A stretch of DNA of 64,000 bases from Streptomyces sp. NBC_01224. GTDB lineage: Bacteria > Actinomycetota > Actinomycetes > Streptomycetales > Streptomycetaceae. Under the pieces are notes generated by a model. That model was not told the origin of the DNA. It did no database searches and was given only the letters and a program-made list of their open reading frames with translations. This document shows, one piece after another, positions 54,053 through 62,148 of this stretch. The stretch lies in contig NZ_CP108529.1 in NCBI RefSeq assembly GCF_036002945.1, positions 3,348,001 through 3,412,000 on the forward strand, read 5' to 3'. The position numbers were made by a program, and so were the translations under genes. Position 1 is the stretch's first letter, and each line of letters starts with the position of its first letter.

Positions 54053-54637
54053 ATGACGACGACGATGAAGATGTCCCGGGCAATCGGCGCAGCTGCTGCC
54101 GCCGCCATCGGCCTCGCCCTGCTCACCGGCTGCGGCGACGACGCCGCCGCGGTTCCGGAGGGCTGGAGCAAGCTCGACACCAAGAGCCTCTCCGTCGGCT
54201 ACCCCGAGAAGAAGGGCTACAAGGAGCAGCCCGCGGCCGACCGGGCCAAGGCCAACGCCGCCGTCGCGCTGAAGGAGGAGGGCGGGCTGCGCACCGGCAT
54301 GGTCTCCGTACAGCTCGACTTCGCCACGGGCGTGGACGACGCCGGTGAGGCGGCGGCTGCGGCGGGTGCCGGTATCGGTCTCGGAGCGACCCGCAAGGAG
54401 ACCTCGGACGTGCGGCTGGCGGGCGCGGAGAGCGCCCGTGAGGCGCGCAGGATCGACTACGAGTTCACGTCGAGCGGCAAGGAGCAGACCCCGGCGCCGG
54501 GCACCGAGATGACGGGTGTCGTGGTGGCGGGCGTCGATTCGAAGGACGTGCCGTTCGCGGTCCGGATCAATGCCGTGAAGGGCTCGCTGAGCCGGCAGGA
54601 CCTCGACGCGTTCGTCGAGTCGATCACCGTCAAGTAG
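54053..54637 (+). CDS. Putative lipoprotein downstream of the Flp-like protein
   Basis: A 194-residue lipoprotein. Basic start, hydrophobic core GAAAAAAIGLALLTG and lipobox LLTGC (Cys26). The mature domain begins EGWSKLDTKSLSVGYPEKKGYKEQPAADR and ends DVPFAVRINAVKGSLSRQDLDAFVESITVK, resembling small PsbP/LpqN-like surface domains in style, but no family is certain. It starts 62 bases after the large protein on the same strand and is probably its partner (anchor or immunity/chaperone). Confidence 0.75.
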   Translation: MTTTMKMSRAIGAAAAAAIGLALLTGCGDDAAAVPEGWSKLDTKSLSVGYPEKKGYKEQPAADRAKANAAVALKEEGGLRTGMVSVQLDFATGVDDAGEAAAAAGAGIGLGATRKETSDVRLAGAESAREARRIDYEFTSSGKEQTPAPGTEMTGVVVAGVDSKDVPFAVRINAVKGSLSRQDLDAFVESITVK

Positions 54638-54657
54638 CGGATCAGGGGCGCTCGTTC

Positions 54658-55107
54658 ATGCAGATCCTGCCCGGCGGCACGGCCACGTTCCTGCTGCTGT
54701 TCGGCCTGTTCCTCGGCGCGTTCGCCGTCCGCTCGGCGCTGCGTCTGAATCGGGTGCTGCGGCTGGTCCGGCACGGCGAACACGCCGAGGGCCGGTGCGC
54801 GGACCGCCGGACGGTCGACCGGGGGCCGGGCATGGACCGGAGTCACGTCACCGAGTACGTCTTCGCCTTCCGTACCCGCGACGGCCGCGACATCGAATTC
54901 ACCGACCACGCCCCAGGGCCGTTCGGCTTCGAGGTCGGGGCGCCGGTCCGGGTCAGCTACGACCCCGCGGCCCCGTCGAAGCACGCCACGGTGGCGGGCC
55001 CGGGGGCGTGGGGGCCGGTGGTGATGCCTGCGGTGTTCACGGTCGTGCCGGGGGTGTTCGCGGTGGGACTGCTGGTCGGGTTCGCGGCGATGCGGGGGTT
55101 GCTCTGA
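54658..55107 (+). CDS. DUF3592 membrane protein
   Basis: A 149-residue protein with two membrane helices (about 9-27 and 123-145) flanking an extracytoplasmic beta domain: GRCADRRTVDRGPGMDRSHVTEYVFAFRTRDGRDIEFTDHAPGPFGFEVGAPVRVSYDPAAPSKHAT. This is the DUF3592 pattern, in which the last segment ends in a VSYDP-type motif. Function unknown. Starts 21 bases after the lipoprotein; the three + strand genes likely form one unit. Confidence 0.82.
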   Translation: MQILPGGTATFLLLFGLFLGAFAVRSALRLNRVLRLVRHGEHAEGRCADRRTVDRGPGMDRSHVTEYVFAFRTRDGRDIEFTDHAPGPFGFEVGAPVRVSYDPAAPSKHATVAGPGAWGPVVMPAVFTVVPGVFAVGLLVGFAAMRGLL

Positions 55108-55137
55108 CGGGCGTGCAGGCGAGCCGGCGTGCAGGCG

Positions 55138-55866
55138 TCAGAACTTGTCCCGGTCGTACGGCTCCGGGATCGGCTCCAGCGCCCCGGCCGCCCGCAGTTC
55201 CCTGTCGGCCTCGACGATCGCCTCGACGCTCGGCACGGTCGTACCACCCCGGGTGAGGTCGATGACCAGGCCGCCGTCCGCGGTACGCGTGTAGGTGCCG
55301 TCGAGCCCTTCGGGTGCCGACGCCGCCCGCCCTGCGGAGAGGTAGACCGCTCGGCCGCAGCGGGGATGGGAATTCTCGCGGTCGAACTCATCGGACACGG
55401 CCCGGAACTCGGACTTGTTGTACACCTGACCGGCATCGATGTCCCAGGCCTCGGCAATGACGCGAAGCATCTCGGGGGTGCGACGGATCACCTCTGCCGA
55501 TTCCTTCACCTCACGGGAGCGGAAGGTGACCGCGAGGGAGTTCGTGACCCACTGGGAAGTGCCGCCCGCGTGAACGGCCACGGTCACGCGCGGCGTCCCC
55601 GGGTTCTGCGCCCAGAGCGAGGACGTCATTCCGATCACGCCGATGTCCGGTGCTACGTTCTTCCGCTCGATGTAGGCGGTCAGTGTGTCGACCGAAGGTT
55701 CCAGAACGGGGTCCGAAGCGACCCCGTCCTCCGCCTCGTGCCACCCGTCGAACGTCGGACCGTCAATGCCCTTGAGCCCGTTCAGGGTAGTGAGCCAGCG
55801 TTCGGCAATCGCTGATGTGCTCTCTTCGCGGACACCCCACAGGCCGTTGGCCACGACGTACAACAC
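55138..55866 (-). CDS. Immunity protein, Imm52-like
   Basis: A 242-residue cytosolic protein without signal peptide. It has an alpha+beta pattern: VVANGLWGVREESTSAIAERWLTTLNGLKGIDG, FDGWHEAEDG, VIGMTSSLWAQNPGTPRVTVAVHAGGTSQWVTNSLAV, VIAEAWDIDAGQVYN. It begins 58 bases after the toxin gene on the same strand, the position of an immunity gene. Imm52 is, from memory, the family usually paired with Tox-REase-5 toxins, and this sequence fits that pattern. GTG 55866 is preceded by GAAGGGA. It would bind and block the nuclease domain of the preceding gene. Confidence 0.72.
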   Translation of the reverse strand: MLYVVANGLWGVREESTSAIAERWLTTLNGLKGIDGPTFDGWHEAEDGVASDPVLEPSVDTLTAYIERKNVAPDIGVIGMTSSLWAQNPGTPRVTVAVHAGGTSQWVTNSLAVTFRSREVKESAEVIRRTPEMLRVIAEAWDIDAGQVYNKSEFRAVSDEFDRENSHPRCGRAVYLSAGRAASAPEGLDGTYTRTADGGLVIDLTRGGTTVPSVEAIVEADRELRAAGALEPIPEPYDRDKF

Positions 55867-55923
55867 GGCTTTCCCTTCAGCCTTGCTTCCCGTTCCGCTT
55901 GCCCGGTCCTCGGCCGCCCGTAC

Positions 55924-58395
55924 TCAGCCCGTCACATCACCAGGCGTGTGAATCACCTTAACCTTGATGCCCCGGGCCTCGAACATTTCCCTGGCCGCCT
56001 CCGCGACGTCCGGATCGGACAGGTGCCATTCGACCGGCTTCCCACGCGCCGCGTCCACTTGCCGGGCGGCTTGATCCGCCCACCGGTCCGCGACCTTCGG
56101 GGTGAGTTCCCCGGTCTCGGCGTTGTAGAAGTCCTTGCCCTTGTACCCGTACTTCGCCTCCAGGTAGGTGCCGCGCGAGGCGTCCCAGCCGTCGAAGTCG
56201 ACCGGCTTCCCCGTGAGCTTGTCCAGCGGAACCCGGTACTCCTTTCCGCGGCCCACCTTGGAGATCTGCTCCTGATAACGGGCGCCCATTTCGGTCGGGT
56301 AGTTCCAGACGCCCGGCTTGATTTCCTGCCAGTTTCCTACCCCGCCGTCCTTGGCCCCGGCCGGCGGGTCCTTCAGGTCCTTGTACCAGGCCGGCTTCGG
56401 TTCGTTCTGAGCACGCTCCAGGTTCTGCCGTCGCTTGGCCGCGTCAGCCGCCTTCTTCGCCTCGTCGGCCAGCCTCTGGGCCTCGTCGGCGGCCGCCTTC
56501 TTCTCCGGGTCGGCCTCGTCGCACTTTCCGGTGAGGAACCCGACGGGCACGGACGTGCGGGCCGCGGCCAGGACGCCGGTGCCGGAGCCCGGCAGGCCCA
56601 TGCCCGGCAGGCCCGGGCCCGCGTCGTCACCGGCGTACGGCACTCGTACGCGACCGCCCATGCCGACCGTGCAGCCCTTGAGGCCGGCCTGCTCGGCCGC
56701 GTCATCGGCGTGCTGCTGCGCTTCCTTCGCGGCTTTCTCGGCGCCCGCGACATCGCCCGCCTTGGCGGCCTTCTTCGCCTTGGACGCGGCCTCCGAGGCC
56801 TTCTCGGCCACTTCGCCGAGCTTGCCGAGTTTCCCGAGCTTGCCCAGCTTTCCGAACTTGCCGACGAGCTTGGCCTCGCCGTAGCCGGGGATGAACAGCG
56901 AGCCGATGTTCCACAGGCCGGTGCCGATCGCCTGGCCCTCGTCGCCCCTCTTCCACATGTCGCGTACGTCGTCGCCGATGAACATGTCGTCCAGGACCTT
57001 CACCCCGGTGCCGCCGGACGCCTTGGTCCAGTCCCAGACCGCACCGAGGTAGTCACCCTTGGACCACTTGTCCCCGGCGTCCTTGGAGTCCTGGCTCCAC
57101 TTGTCACCGAGGCTTTTGCCGTAGTCCATCAGGCCGTTCCACGCCTTGACGGGGTGGATGATCGTGTCGAAGGTGCCGGTGATGTCGCCCCACAGCCCGT
57201 CGCCGACCAGGCCCTTGAAGAAGCCACCGGTCTGGTGCGCGGCACAGGAGAAGAACGCCCCGACGCCGGAGGTGCAGCTCTCGCCGGGCTTCTCGTCGCC
57301 GCCGTTGCCGCCGTTGTCCACAACGTCGCCACCGTCCGGTTCCCCGGAGGTGTCCACGTCGTCGCCGCCGTCGTCGACCTGGGTGGCGGTGCCGCCTCCG
57401 CCGGAGCTGCCGGAACCGGAGCCGCCGGCGGCGTCGGAACCACCGGCCGCATTGGAACCACCGGCCGCGTTGGAACCACCGGCCGCGTTGGAACCACCGG
57501 CCGCGTTGGAGCCACCGGCTGCGTTGGAGCCACCGGCTGCGCCCGCCCCTCCGGAGTCCGTACCACCGGACGCGGCCGCCCCACCCGAATCCGTACCACC
57601 GGACGCAACCGCGCCACCCGAATCCGTACCACCGGACGCAACCGCCCCACCGGAGTCCGATCCACCCGAGCCCGAGACGGACCCGCCGGATTCCGTACCC
57701 CCGGAATGCTCCCCGTCCCCCGCCACCACATCGCCCCCGGGCGCAGGGCACGCGCTTCCGGTCAGCCGGCAGATCGCGTTCTGCATCTGACCGGTCAGCT
57801 GGGCGCCGATCCCCGTGGCGATCAGTCCGCCGATGAGGGCCACGACCACCAGGACCATGCCCAGGTATTCCATCGCGGTCTGACCGCCGTCGTCGCGGCG
57901 CCATTTGATCATCCGCGCGATGCTGAACGGCCGGTGCGGCACACGCTGTTCGAGGGGAAGCTCGAACCAGTCGCGCGAGCTCGGCCGGAACAGCATGATG
58001 ACAACGGCGACGGGCATCACCAGCTGCGTCACGCCTCGCCCGCCGCCGTCCCCGCCGAGGGTCGCCAGCGCGCCGAGGGTGAGCCAGACGTGTACGGCCA
58101 GGAGTCCGCGCCAGATCCAGATGCCACCGGTCCGCAGATAGAACGAGAGCACGAATGCGGTCACGCTCGGCAGCGCCGCGTACAGCAGGAGCCCGAGCAG
58201 CTGGCCGTCGACCTCATTGACCGCCGACGCCACCGTCAGCACACCGGCACCGCCCAGGACCGCGGCCGCGAAGAGGACCCGGACGAGGATCAGTACCGCC
58301 TGCAGCGGGCGCGGCAACGGCTGCCTGCCCTGCTGAGTCACGGCAGCGCCCCCACCGGCGCCGCCCGAAACCGCAAATCCGCCTATGCCAGACAC
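55924..58395 (-). CDS. Polymorphic toxin: 4-TM/Flp-prepilin N-terminus with C-terminal Tox-REase-5-like nuclease
   Basis: An 823-residue protein with the same N-terminal plan as the gene at 51988: glycine-rich start, four membrane helices (about 32-136), then RRDDGG/QTAMEYLG (cut after Gly171, Glu176 at +5), hydrophobic helix to about 200, and cysteines CRLTGSAC. Residues about 230-345 are Gly/Ser/Ala repeats. A middle region has VKAWNGLMDYGKSLGDKW and a lysine/alanine coiled coil. The C-terminus (about 695-823) has RGKEYRVPLDKLTGKPVDFDGWDASRGTYLEAKYGYKGKDF (nuclease ExK in LEAK), QAARQVDAARGKPVEWHLSD and REMFEARGIKVKVIHTPG, matching the restriction-endonuclease-fold toxin family 5. Start GTG 58395, GGGGGA upstream. 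Followed by an Imm52-like gene. Confidence 0.78.
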   Translation of the reverse strand: MSGIGGFAVSGGAGGGAAVTQQGRQPLPRPLQAVLILVRVLFAAAVLGGAGVLTVASAVNEVDGQLLGLLLYAALPSVTAFVLSFYLRTGGIWIWRGLLAVHVWLTLGALATLGGDGGGRGVTQLVMPVAVVIMLFRPSSRDWFELPLEQRVPHRPFSIARMIKWRRDDGGQTAMEYLGMVLVVVALIGGLIATGIGAQLTGQMQNAICRLTGSACPAPGGDVVAGDGEHSGGTESGGSVSGSGGSDSGGAVASGGTDSGGAVASGGTDSGGAAASGGTDSGGAGAAGGSNAAGGSNAAGGSNAAGGSNAAGGSNAAGGSDAAGGSGSGSSGGGGTATQVDDGGDDVDTSGEPDGGDVVDNGGNGGDEKPGESCTSGVGAFFSCAAHQTGGFFKGLVGDGLWGDITGTFDTIIHPVKAWNGLMDYGKSLGDKWSQDSKDAGDKWSKGDYLGAVWDWTKASGGTGVKVLDDMFIGDDVRDMWKRGDEGQAIGTGLWNIGSLFIPGYGEAKLVGKFGKLGKLGKLGKLGEVAEKASEAASKAKKAAKAGDVAGAEKAAKEAQQHADDAAEQAGLKGCTVGMGGRVRVPYAGDDAGPGLPGMGLPGSGTGVLAAARTSVPVGFLTGKCDEADPEKKAAADEAQRLADEAKKAADAAKRRQNLERAQNEPKPAWYKDLKDPPAGAKDGGVGNWQEIKPGVWNYPTEMGARYQEQISKVGRGKEYRVPLDKLTGKPVDFDGWDASRGTYLEAKYGYKGKDFYNAETGELTPKVADRWADQAARQVDAARGKPVEWHLSDPDVAEAAREMFEARGIKVKVIHTPGDVTG
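57418..57670. repeat. Low-complexity repeats in the toxin linker
   Basis: Fifteen-base AAGGS/N units (about six copies, 57425-57545) and 33-base SGGTDSGGAVA units (about four copies, 57546-57665) encode a flexible glycine/serine linker between the Flp segment and the toxin body. Likely to vary in length between strains. Confidence 0.8.
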
Positions 58396-58559
58396 GACGA
58401 GTCCCCCAGCTTGCCGGTGTGCAGCCACAGTTCAGCCACTCCACGCATCCGACCACATCGGCACCCTTCGGGCATGGGCCTCAGGACCCAATGCGAGGCT
58501 CAAAGTTGCGGATTCCGCCCGGAGTTGCAGATACGCAGAAGGCCAGGGACCCGCCTCCG

Positions 58560-59153
58560 CTACCGGCTGGGGACCTCGCTCCCGAACAGCATCCACGGCG
58601 ACTGGTCGAATGATGCCACTCCGGACAACTGCGGTTGCATCGCAGCGATTTCATGCCGCACTGCGAGCGTGTCGGGCCAACTGTCGAAGAATGTCGTGCC
58701 GTTGATGACGACACCGCTCCAGTCGGTCGCCGCCGAGGCGCCCTCGCGATCGACCACGAAGCCGATGCAGAGCACGGAAGCCCTCCCTATCGCCTCCCTG
58801 ATCGCCCGCGCGGCCACCTCCTGTTCGTCCCGCGTCAGCCGCCCGAATCCGAATTCGAGCGCGACGACTCCATCCCCCATCCGCCGGATGCGCGCCGGAA
58901 CTTCGGCTCCGCTGTTCACCCACAGCAGGAAGTCGACCCTGTCGAGCCGCTGCAGGCCGGCCAGGAGTACGAGCTGCTCCCTGGTCACCCACGACGGAGT
59001 ACCCCACGGATCCGGCCCCGGGCCGAGGAGCGTGACCCGCCTCGTGACGGGGTGCCTGAGCCGCAGTCCCGCCGCGTCGAGATCGCCGAAGAGCGACTCG
59101 GCATCCGGGCGGCTCCAGCCGAGGTGGTACGAGTAGAAGAAACCGTCACTCAT
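58560..59153 (-). CDS. Hypothetical protein upstream of the toxin gene
   Basis: A 197-residue soluble protein without signal peptide. It begins SDGFFYSYHLGWSRPDAESLFGDLDAAG and includes VDFLLWVNSGAEVPARIRRMGDGVVALEFGFGRLTRDEQEVAARAIREAIGRASVLCIGFVVDREG, then FFDSWPDTLAVRHEIAAMQPQLSG. The alternating strand/helix pattern and position, 165 bases ahead of the toxin on the same strand, suggest an accessory or orphan immunity protein. I do not recognise the family. ATG 59153 has GGGGTG eight bases upstream. Confidence 0.6.
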   Translation of the reverse strand: MSDGFFYSYHLGWSRPDAESLFGDLDAAGLRLRHPVTRRVTLLGPGPDPWGTPSWVTREQLVLLAGLQRLDRVDFLLWVNSGAEVPARIRRMGDGVVALEFGFGRLTRDEQEVAARAIREAIGRASVLCIGFVVDREGASAATDWSGVVINGTTFFDSWPDTLAVRHEIAAMQPQLSGVASFDQSPWMLFGSEVPSR

Positions 59154-59375
59154 CGACACATCACCCCAAGAAGTGGTGGAGCGTGAAGATCCAGGTGCGC
59201 ATGGGCACACCGGACAGGCGCTCGTGGCGGGCGCCTGGTCAGGTGGGCTCATGGTTGGTCGCGTACGAGCGTAATGAGCTCTGCCCGCCCGGGCTTGGGC
59301 CCACGGACCCAGGGGCGGGCCCCAATGGAACAAAGCGATGGACAGGGGGCAGCGGATCGCACATCGTGTACGCCG

Positions 59376-59879
59376 ATGACACGCACCGATACGCCTCCCG
59401 CACGGGACGAGCGCACCCAGCTGGCCACCTTCCTCGACTACGCCCGCGACACCGCACGCGCAAAGTGCGAGGGCATCTCACCGGAAGATGCCCGCCGCGC
59501 CCCGCTGCCCGGCTCGCCCCTGATGACGGTCTCCGGGCTGATCAACCACCTCAGCTGGGTCGAGTACTACTGGTTCGAGGTAGCCTTCCTCGGCGGCGAG
59601 GACGAAGGGCCGTGGACGGACGAGGACCCCGACCGCGAGATGCGCATCGCGGTGGACATGCCGCTCGCCGATCTGCTGTCGGAGTACGAGGCGCGGACCG
59701 CCCGCTACCGCGAACTGGTCGCCTCCCACGAGCTGGACACGTCGGCCAAGCGCCCGCACAGAGACGGCCGGTATCCCGATCTGCGCTGGATCGTTCTGCA
59801 CCTGATCGAGGAGACCGCCCGGCACAACGGCCACCTCGACATGATCCGGGAGATCGTCGACGGCACCACCGGCGTCTAG
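59376..59879 (+). CDS. DinB-family four-helix protein (mycothiol-dependent-type)
   Basis: A 167-residue DinB/YfiT-like protein (DUF664 group). Metal-ligand histidines appear in GLINHLSWVEYYWFEV, WIVLHLIEETARHNGHLDMIREIVDG (H-x3-H pair region), with the four-helix pattern throughout. In actinobacteria such proteins are mycothiol-dependent transferases or maleylpyruvate-isomerase-like enzymes. ATG 59376. Transcribed away from the toxin island. Confidence 0.85.
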   Translation: MTRTDTPPARDERTQLATFLDYARDTARAKCEGISPEDARRAPLPGSPLMTVSGLINHLSWVEYYWFEVAFLGGEDEGPWTDEDPDREMRIAVDMPLADLLSEYEARTARYRELVASHELDTSAKRPHRDGRYPDLRWIVLHLIEETARHNGHLDMIREIVDGTTGV

Positions 59880-59956
59880 CCGGACAAGCCGCTCGGTCAC
59901 AACGGCATGGCGTGCCGAGGCGCCGTAGTTGTCATGCTGAATCGTGTGTGGCCCGG

Positions 59957-60775
59957 TCAGCGCGTCCCGGAGAACAGCGCGTTGAGTTCCGGGAAGGCGA
60001 TGCCATCGGCGAGGGAGCCGTAGTCACCGCTGTCGAAGAGCTCCCGCGCGGCGCGGCGGGCGGCAGCGTACGCGGCCTGCGCCACGCCCGAGCCGAGGCT
60101 GACGCGGGCCACGCCGAGGGCGCCCAGCTCGGCGACGGTCGGGGCGCCCGGTCCGGCCATGACGTTCAGTGGTACGGCGATGTCCTTGGCCAGCGCCGCG
60201 ATCGTGGTGGTGTCGGTGACGCCAGGGACGAAGATGCCGTCCGCGCCGGCGTCGACGTACATGCGCGCCCGGGACAGGGTTTCCGCCAGTCGGGTGTCCG
60301 GGTCCCCGAGCCCGAACAGGTACGTGTCGATACGGGCATTGAGGAAGAGATCCGCGCCCGCCCGGTCAGCGGTCCGCCGGGCGACGGCCAGCCGTGTCGC
60401 GAGCTCGCCCGGGGGCCGGGTGCCGTCCTCGATGTTGACGCCGACGGCGCCTGCCGCGAGTACCCCGGTGACGGTCTCGGCGATGTCGGCCGCGTCCTGC
60501 CCGTACCCGCCCTCGATGTCGGCGGTGACCGGAACCGCGACCGCGGCGGTGATTCGCGAGATCAGTTCCAGTGCCTGTTCGCGGGCGAGGGCGTCGCCGT
60601 CCGGGGAGCCCAGCGACCAGGCGACGCCGGCGCTGGTGGTGGCGATCGCGGGTGCGCCCGCGGACTCGATGACGCGGGCGCTTGCGACGTCCCAGGCGTT
60701 GGCGAGCGCGAGGGGTCCGGCGAGGGTGTGCAGGGAGCGGAAGAGGCGGGCTTTGTCCGGCTGCGCGGTGATCAT
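59957..60775 (-). CDS. Isocitrate lyase/PEP mutase family protein
   Basis: A 272-residue TIM-barrel enzyme of the PEP mutase/isocitrate lyase superfamily. GPLALANAWDVASARVIESAGAPAIATTSAGVAWSLGSPDG (substrate loop), VPVTADIEGGYG (metal-binding Asp/Glu), VNIEDGT and ADGIFVPGV are the family motifs; PEP mutase itself has EDKxxPK instead, so this is a carboxyphosphonoenolpyruvate mutase-like or oxaloacetase-like member of unknown substrate. ATG 60775. Confidence 0.86.
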   Translation of the reverse strand: MITAQPDKARLFRSLHTLAGPLALANAWDVASARVIESAGAPAIATTSAGVAWSLGSPDGDALAREQALELISRITAAVAVPVTADIEGGYGQDAADIAETVTGVLAAGAVGVNIEDGTRPPGELATRLAVARRTADRAGADLFLNARIDTYLFGLGDPDTRLAETLSRARMYVDAGADGIFVPGVTDTTTIAALAKDIAVPLNVMAGPGAPTVAELGALGVARVSLGSGVAQAAYAAARRAARELFDSGDYGSLADGIAFPELNALFSGTR

Positions 60776-60842
60776 GCGAGCAGTCAAACATTGGCCGTTG
60801 GTCGTCCGCTGGCGAGAATCCGACAACGGCGTCGACCTGGAG

Positions 60843-62024
60843 CTACGTGCCGGCTCCACCGGGGTGGTGCCGGTGGTGGCCGTCGGTGGGACGGGGCGTG
60901 AGATGCGGCCGGCGAGAAGGCGTGCGTTCGATGACCAGGAGGGCGGCGTCGTCGGCCGGCCGGCTGCCGATATGGGTGAGCAGATCGCGGTGGATGTGGT
61001 GCAGCAGAGTATCGGGGTTGGTGACGGGGAAGGAGGCGACCCGTTCGGCGAGCGGGTAGAACGCTCCGGACGGCGAGCGGGCTTCGATGACACCGTCGGT
61101 GTAGAGGACGAGCATGTCACCGCCTTCGAAGGTGAACGGGTCGACGCGGTCGTCCTCGATCGGTCGTTCGCACACACCCAGCGGAGGCAGGGGCTGTCGG
61201 GCGTACAGGACCGTGACCTGCTGATCGTGCACCAGCAGAGGGGGGGGATGTCCGCAATTGATCATCTCGGCGGTCGGCGGGCCGTCGTCGGGGATCTCCA
61301 GGACGAGGCAGGTGATGAAGTGCTCGCCGGGGTCGTGCTCGGTGTCCGTCACGTCCTCCAGGCTCCGGGAGACGCTGTCTCCGAGGGCAGCTACCAGCCC
61401 GGGGAGGGTGGCATACCGGTGAGCGCCCTCACGGAATGCCCCCAGCACCAGCGAGGCCTCACCGATGGCGGCCAGCCCGTGGCCCCGGACATCGCCGATG
61501 ACCACCCGGGTCGCGGCATGCGCGGCGCGGGCGAACGCAAACAGATCACCCCCGATCTCGGCCTCGTCCTCCGCGGACATATACAGCCATGCCACCTGCA
61601 ACGGCCCGATCCGGCGTGGCGGAGGCCGAAGCAGAACCCGCTGAGCCGCCTCCGCCACAGAGCGTGCCCGGCTCAGCGCCCGGTCGCGCCGCTCCCGCAC
61701 AAACCGCATGAAAACCGCCAAGGCGGAGAGCGCGGTCAGCGCGATGATCTGCGCTATGTGGTTGGTCGTGGCCAGTTCGCCGAGGAAGACAGCGATGAAC
61801 ACCTGGGCCGCCACTGCCAGGACCCCGGCGACAGCGGTGAGCCGTGGCCCGGCGAGGGAGGCGGTCAGAGCGGGCGCGATGACCAGCAGTGGACCCAGCT
61901 GGATGTCGTGCCCGGTGTAGATATCCAGCGCGGTGATCGTCACAATCAGCGCGAACGGGACCGCCACCAGCCCACCGCCGACTGGATGTTCCTGGAGGTG
62001 ATCCCACAGACGTCGCGCACCCAT
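60843..62024 (-). CDS. Membrane-anchored SpoIIE-type PP2C phosphatase
   Basis: A 393-residue serine phosphatase. Four or five hydrophobic segments occupy about residues 17-108. A short coiled coil (MRFVRERRDRALSRARSVAEAAQRVLL) leads to the SpoIIE domain (about 145-370) with EDEAEIGGDLFAFARAAHAATRVVIGDVRGHG (two metal Asp), NCGHPPPLLV, MLVLYTDGVIEAR and ADDAALLVIER. No ATPase domain, unlike the SpoIIE protein at 15447-17372. Probably acts on an anti-anti-sigma factor in response to a membrane signal. Confidence 0.9.
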   Translation of the reverse strand: MGARRLWDHLQEHPVGGGLVAVPFALIVTITALDIYTGHDIQLGPLLVIAPALTASLAGPRLTAVAGVLAVAAQVFIAVFLGELATTNHIAQIIALTALSALAVFMRFVRERRDRALSRARSVAEAAQRVLLRPPPRRIGPLQVAWLYMSAEDEAEIGGDLFAFARAAHAATRVVIGDVRGHGLAAIGEASLVLGAFREGAHRYATLPGLVAALGDSVSRSLEDVTDTEHDPGEHFITCLVLEIPDDGPPTAEMINCGHPPPLLVHDQQVTVLYARQPLPPLGVCERPIEDDRVDPFTFEGGDMLVLYTDGVIEARSPSGAFYPLAERVASFPVTNPDTLLHHIHRDLLTHIGSRPADDAALLVIERTPSRRPHLTPRPTDGHHRHHPGGAGT

Positions 62025-62148
62025 ATGACCCTCAGCACCTCCTGGGCGTCCACCGCCGCGACCTCACCGGGCTCCGTGCGGCGCTCGCCGAACTCCTGGT
62101 CGGCCGGCGAGGCAGACCGCATCTCGGGTGGGCCGGCGGGGCAGGCCC

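Noticed and set aside
57418..57670. CRISPR-like array
   Set aside because: The repeats are in frame with the toxin gene, encode Gly/Ser units, and have no unique spacers.
55948..59136. A 1062-codon open frame on the + strand
   Set aside because: It is antisense to the toxin gene, rich in arginine/glycine/valine runs without any domain, and arises from the high GC third-position bias of the real minus-strand genes.
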